Origin: Flammeovirga yaeyamensis
GTDB lineage: Bacteria > Bacteroidota > Bacteroidia > Cytophagales > Flammeovirgaceae
Length of the DNA stretch: 64,000 nucleotides
Direction of reading: 5' to 3'
Assembly: GCF_018736045.1 (NCBI RefSeq)
Contig: NZ_CP076132.1
Coordinates: 2,465,501 to 2,529,500, forward strand
A program made the translations under genes and the position numbers. The notes beneath the pieces are model-generated. The model did no database searches, was not told where the DNA came from, and saw only the letters and a program-made list of their open reading frames with translations. Below, one piece after another: positions 62,791-64,000 of the stretch (position 1 is its first letter; every line of letters begins with the position of its first letter).

Positions 62791-64000
62791 TTATACCCCT
62801 GTGTAGTTGTAAGGAGTAATAACTTTCAACTCTTCTTTAATTTGATCAGACACTGATAAACCATCAATAAATACTTGAATTGAGTCTTCAGTAATCTTTT
62901 CATTTTTACGAGTTAAATCTTTCAACATTTCGTATGGATTAGGAATACCCTCTCTTCTTAGAACTGTTTGAATTGCTTCTGCAACTACTGCCCAGTTATC
63001 TTCTAGGTCTAATTTAAGTTGATCAGCATTTAACTCTAATTTATTTAAACCTTTTTTCAAAGATTGTAAAGCAATAACGATGTGTCCTAATGGTACACCA
63101 ACGTTTCTCAATACAGTAGAGTCAGTTAAGTCTCTTTGTAATCTTGAAATAGGTAATTTAGCTGATAAGTGCTCCAATACTGCATTAGCAATACCCAAGT
63201 TACCTTCAGCGTTTTCAAAGTCGATTGGATTTACCTTATGAGGCATAGCAGAAGATCCCACTTCGTTTTTGTTGATCTTTTGCTTGAAGTACTTCATTGA
63301 TACATATTGCCAGATATCACGAGACATATCGATCAAGATAGTATCAATACGCTTGTATGCATCGAACATTGCTGCAAGGTTGTCGTAGTTTTCAATTTGA
63401 GTTGTAAACTGAGAACGATCTAAACCTAAAACATTGTTCACGAAATCGTTACCGAATTCTACCCAATTAATACTTGGGTAAGCAACGTTATGTGCATTGA
63501 AGTTACCTGTAGCACCACCAAATTTAGCCGAGTAAGGAACCGCTTTTAAAGTCTCCAATTGTTTTTTCAAACGGTAAGTGAATACTTTAAATTCTTTTCC
63601 TAAACGAGATGGTGAAGCTGGCTGACCGTGAGTTAAGGCAAGAATTGGTTGATCGGCCCAAGCATCAGCTAATGAGTCAATCAATGCAATTACTTCTTCC
63701 AACATAGGGATCATTACTTCTTCATTAGCCACTTTAAGTGATAATGGAATAGAAGTATTGTTTACATCTTGAGAAGTTAAACCAAAATGAACAAATTCTT
63801 TTTGTTCTTTAATTCCCAATGCCTCGAATTTCTCTTTGATGAAATACTCAACAGATTTCACATCGTGATTCGTCACGCTTTCAAATTCCTTTACCTTTAA
63901 AGCATCCTCCATTGAGAACTCTTCGTAGATTTTTCTCATTGCAGGAAATAAAGAAGAATCAAAATCTTTAAGTTGTGGAAGTGGCTTCTCGCACAATGCA
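62791..64000 (-). CDS. purB: adenylosuccinate lyase (5' partial)
   Basis: Cleaves adenylosuccinate and SAICAR in purine synthesis. About 403 residues are visible and the frame is still open at the right edge (ALCEKPLPQLKDF), so only some 45 residues are missing. The signature SSAMPHKVNPIDFENAEGN (fumarate-lyase loop) and HFGLTSQDVNNT are present, placing it with the E. coli-type enzyme. The ORF's apparent start near 63996 is a TTG codon within the gene, not the real start. Confidence 0.96.
   Translation of the reverse strand, partial: ALCEKPLPQLKDFDSSLFPAMRKIYEEFSMEDALKVKEFESVTNHDVKSVEYFIKEKFEALGIKEQKEFVHFGLTSQDVNNTSIPLSLKVANEEVMIPMLEEVIALIDSLADAWADQPILALTHGQPASPSRLGKEFKVFTYRLKKQLETLKAVPYSAKFGGATGNFNAHNVAYPSINWVEFGNDFVNNVLGLDRSQFTTQIENYDNLAAMFDAYKRIDTILIDMSRDIWQYVSMKYFKQKINKNEVGSSAMPHKVNPIDFENAEGNLGIANAVLEHLSAKLPISRLQRDLTDSTVLRNVGVPLGHIVIALQSLKKGLNKLELNADQLKLDLEDNWAVVAEAIQTVLRREGIPNPYEMLKDLTRKNEKITEDSIQVFIDGLSVSDQIKEELKVITPYNYTGV

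Noticed and set aside
1-64000. CRISPR arrays, insertion sequences or prophage
   Set aside because: No regularly spaced repeats, transposase, integrase or phage structural genes were seen; the SusC pairs are the only large repeats.

Overview
The window looks like chromosome from a marine gliding-type member of the Bacteroidota, probably Cytophagales close to Flammeovirga. The basis is AT-rich DNA, two tandem SusC/SusD pairs, an OmpA-type protein with PD40 repeats, an OstA-like protein, caa3-type oxidase accessory genes in Bacteroidota order, the absence of Shine-Dalgarno sequences, and promoters of the TTTG-N19-21-TAnnTTTG type. The genus is inferred, not proven. I saw no insertion sequence, prophage, CRISPR array or rRNA.

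Layout. 1-4.5 kb: end of an N-acetylmuramoyl-L-alanine amidase with an inserted golvesin-like domain, dihydroorotase, and two tandem tRNA-His genes. 5-15.4 kb: two paralogous SusC-SusD uptake operons with similar promoters and a shared short leader motif. 15.5-20.6 kb: glycogen branching enzyme, divergent ribulose-phosphate epimerase with a perfect Crp-type dyad between them, an aspartokinase and an acidic unknown protein. 20.6-27.2 kb: a palindromic hairpin element, an alpha/beta hydrolase with Asp at the nucleophile position, a secreted caspase-like protein, a LrgA/LrgB pair and small unknown proteins. 27.2-34.1 kb: an OmpA/PD40 protein, a fusion of a histidine phosphatase to a DEAD-box RNA helicase, and a TonB-dependent receptor. 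34.1-37.4 kb: a light-response operon (DUF2805, photolyase/cryptochrome, and a second photolyase-like protein of the iron-sulfur family that lacks the C-terminal cysteines). 37.5-45.6 kb: RidA, Pta and AckA; an Hpt protein and a sigma-54 activator; an alpha-type carbonic anhydrase; a second aspartokinase behind a 24-bp perfect palindrome. 45.8-53.3 kb: a second amidase, an Lrp/AsnC regulator, an M28 peptidase, an OstA-like protein, TilS and a cyclic-nucleotide-binding-fold protein. 53.4-58.8 kb: heme A synthesis and cytochrome oxidase genes (ctaA, ctaB, two subunit III genes, subunit IV, SCO, DUF420, a small CxxC protein). 58.9-64 kb: a very large multi-membrane-span NtrY-like histidine kinase and the truncated purB.

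How the genes work together. Most of the window is housekeeping metabolism and envelope biology. The acetate pathway (pta-ackA), the oxidase genes and ridA may share a Crp/Fnr-family control: TGAC-N4-GTCA dyads lie about 30-33 bp upstream of matching TATTTTTG -7 boxes at ctaA and ridA, and a third lies before the second subunit III gene. The least ordinary items are the phosphatase-helicase fusion, the cluster-less photolyase relative in its DUF2805 operon, the Asp-nucleophile hydrolase, and the unexplained palindromes.
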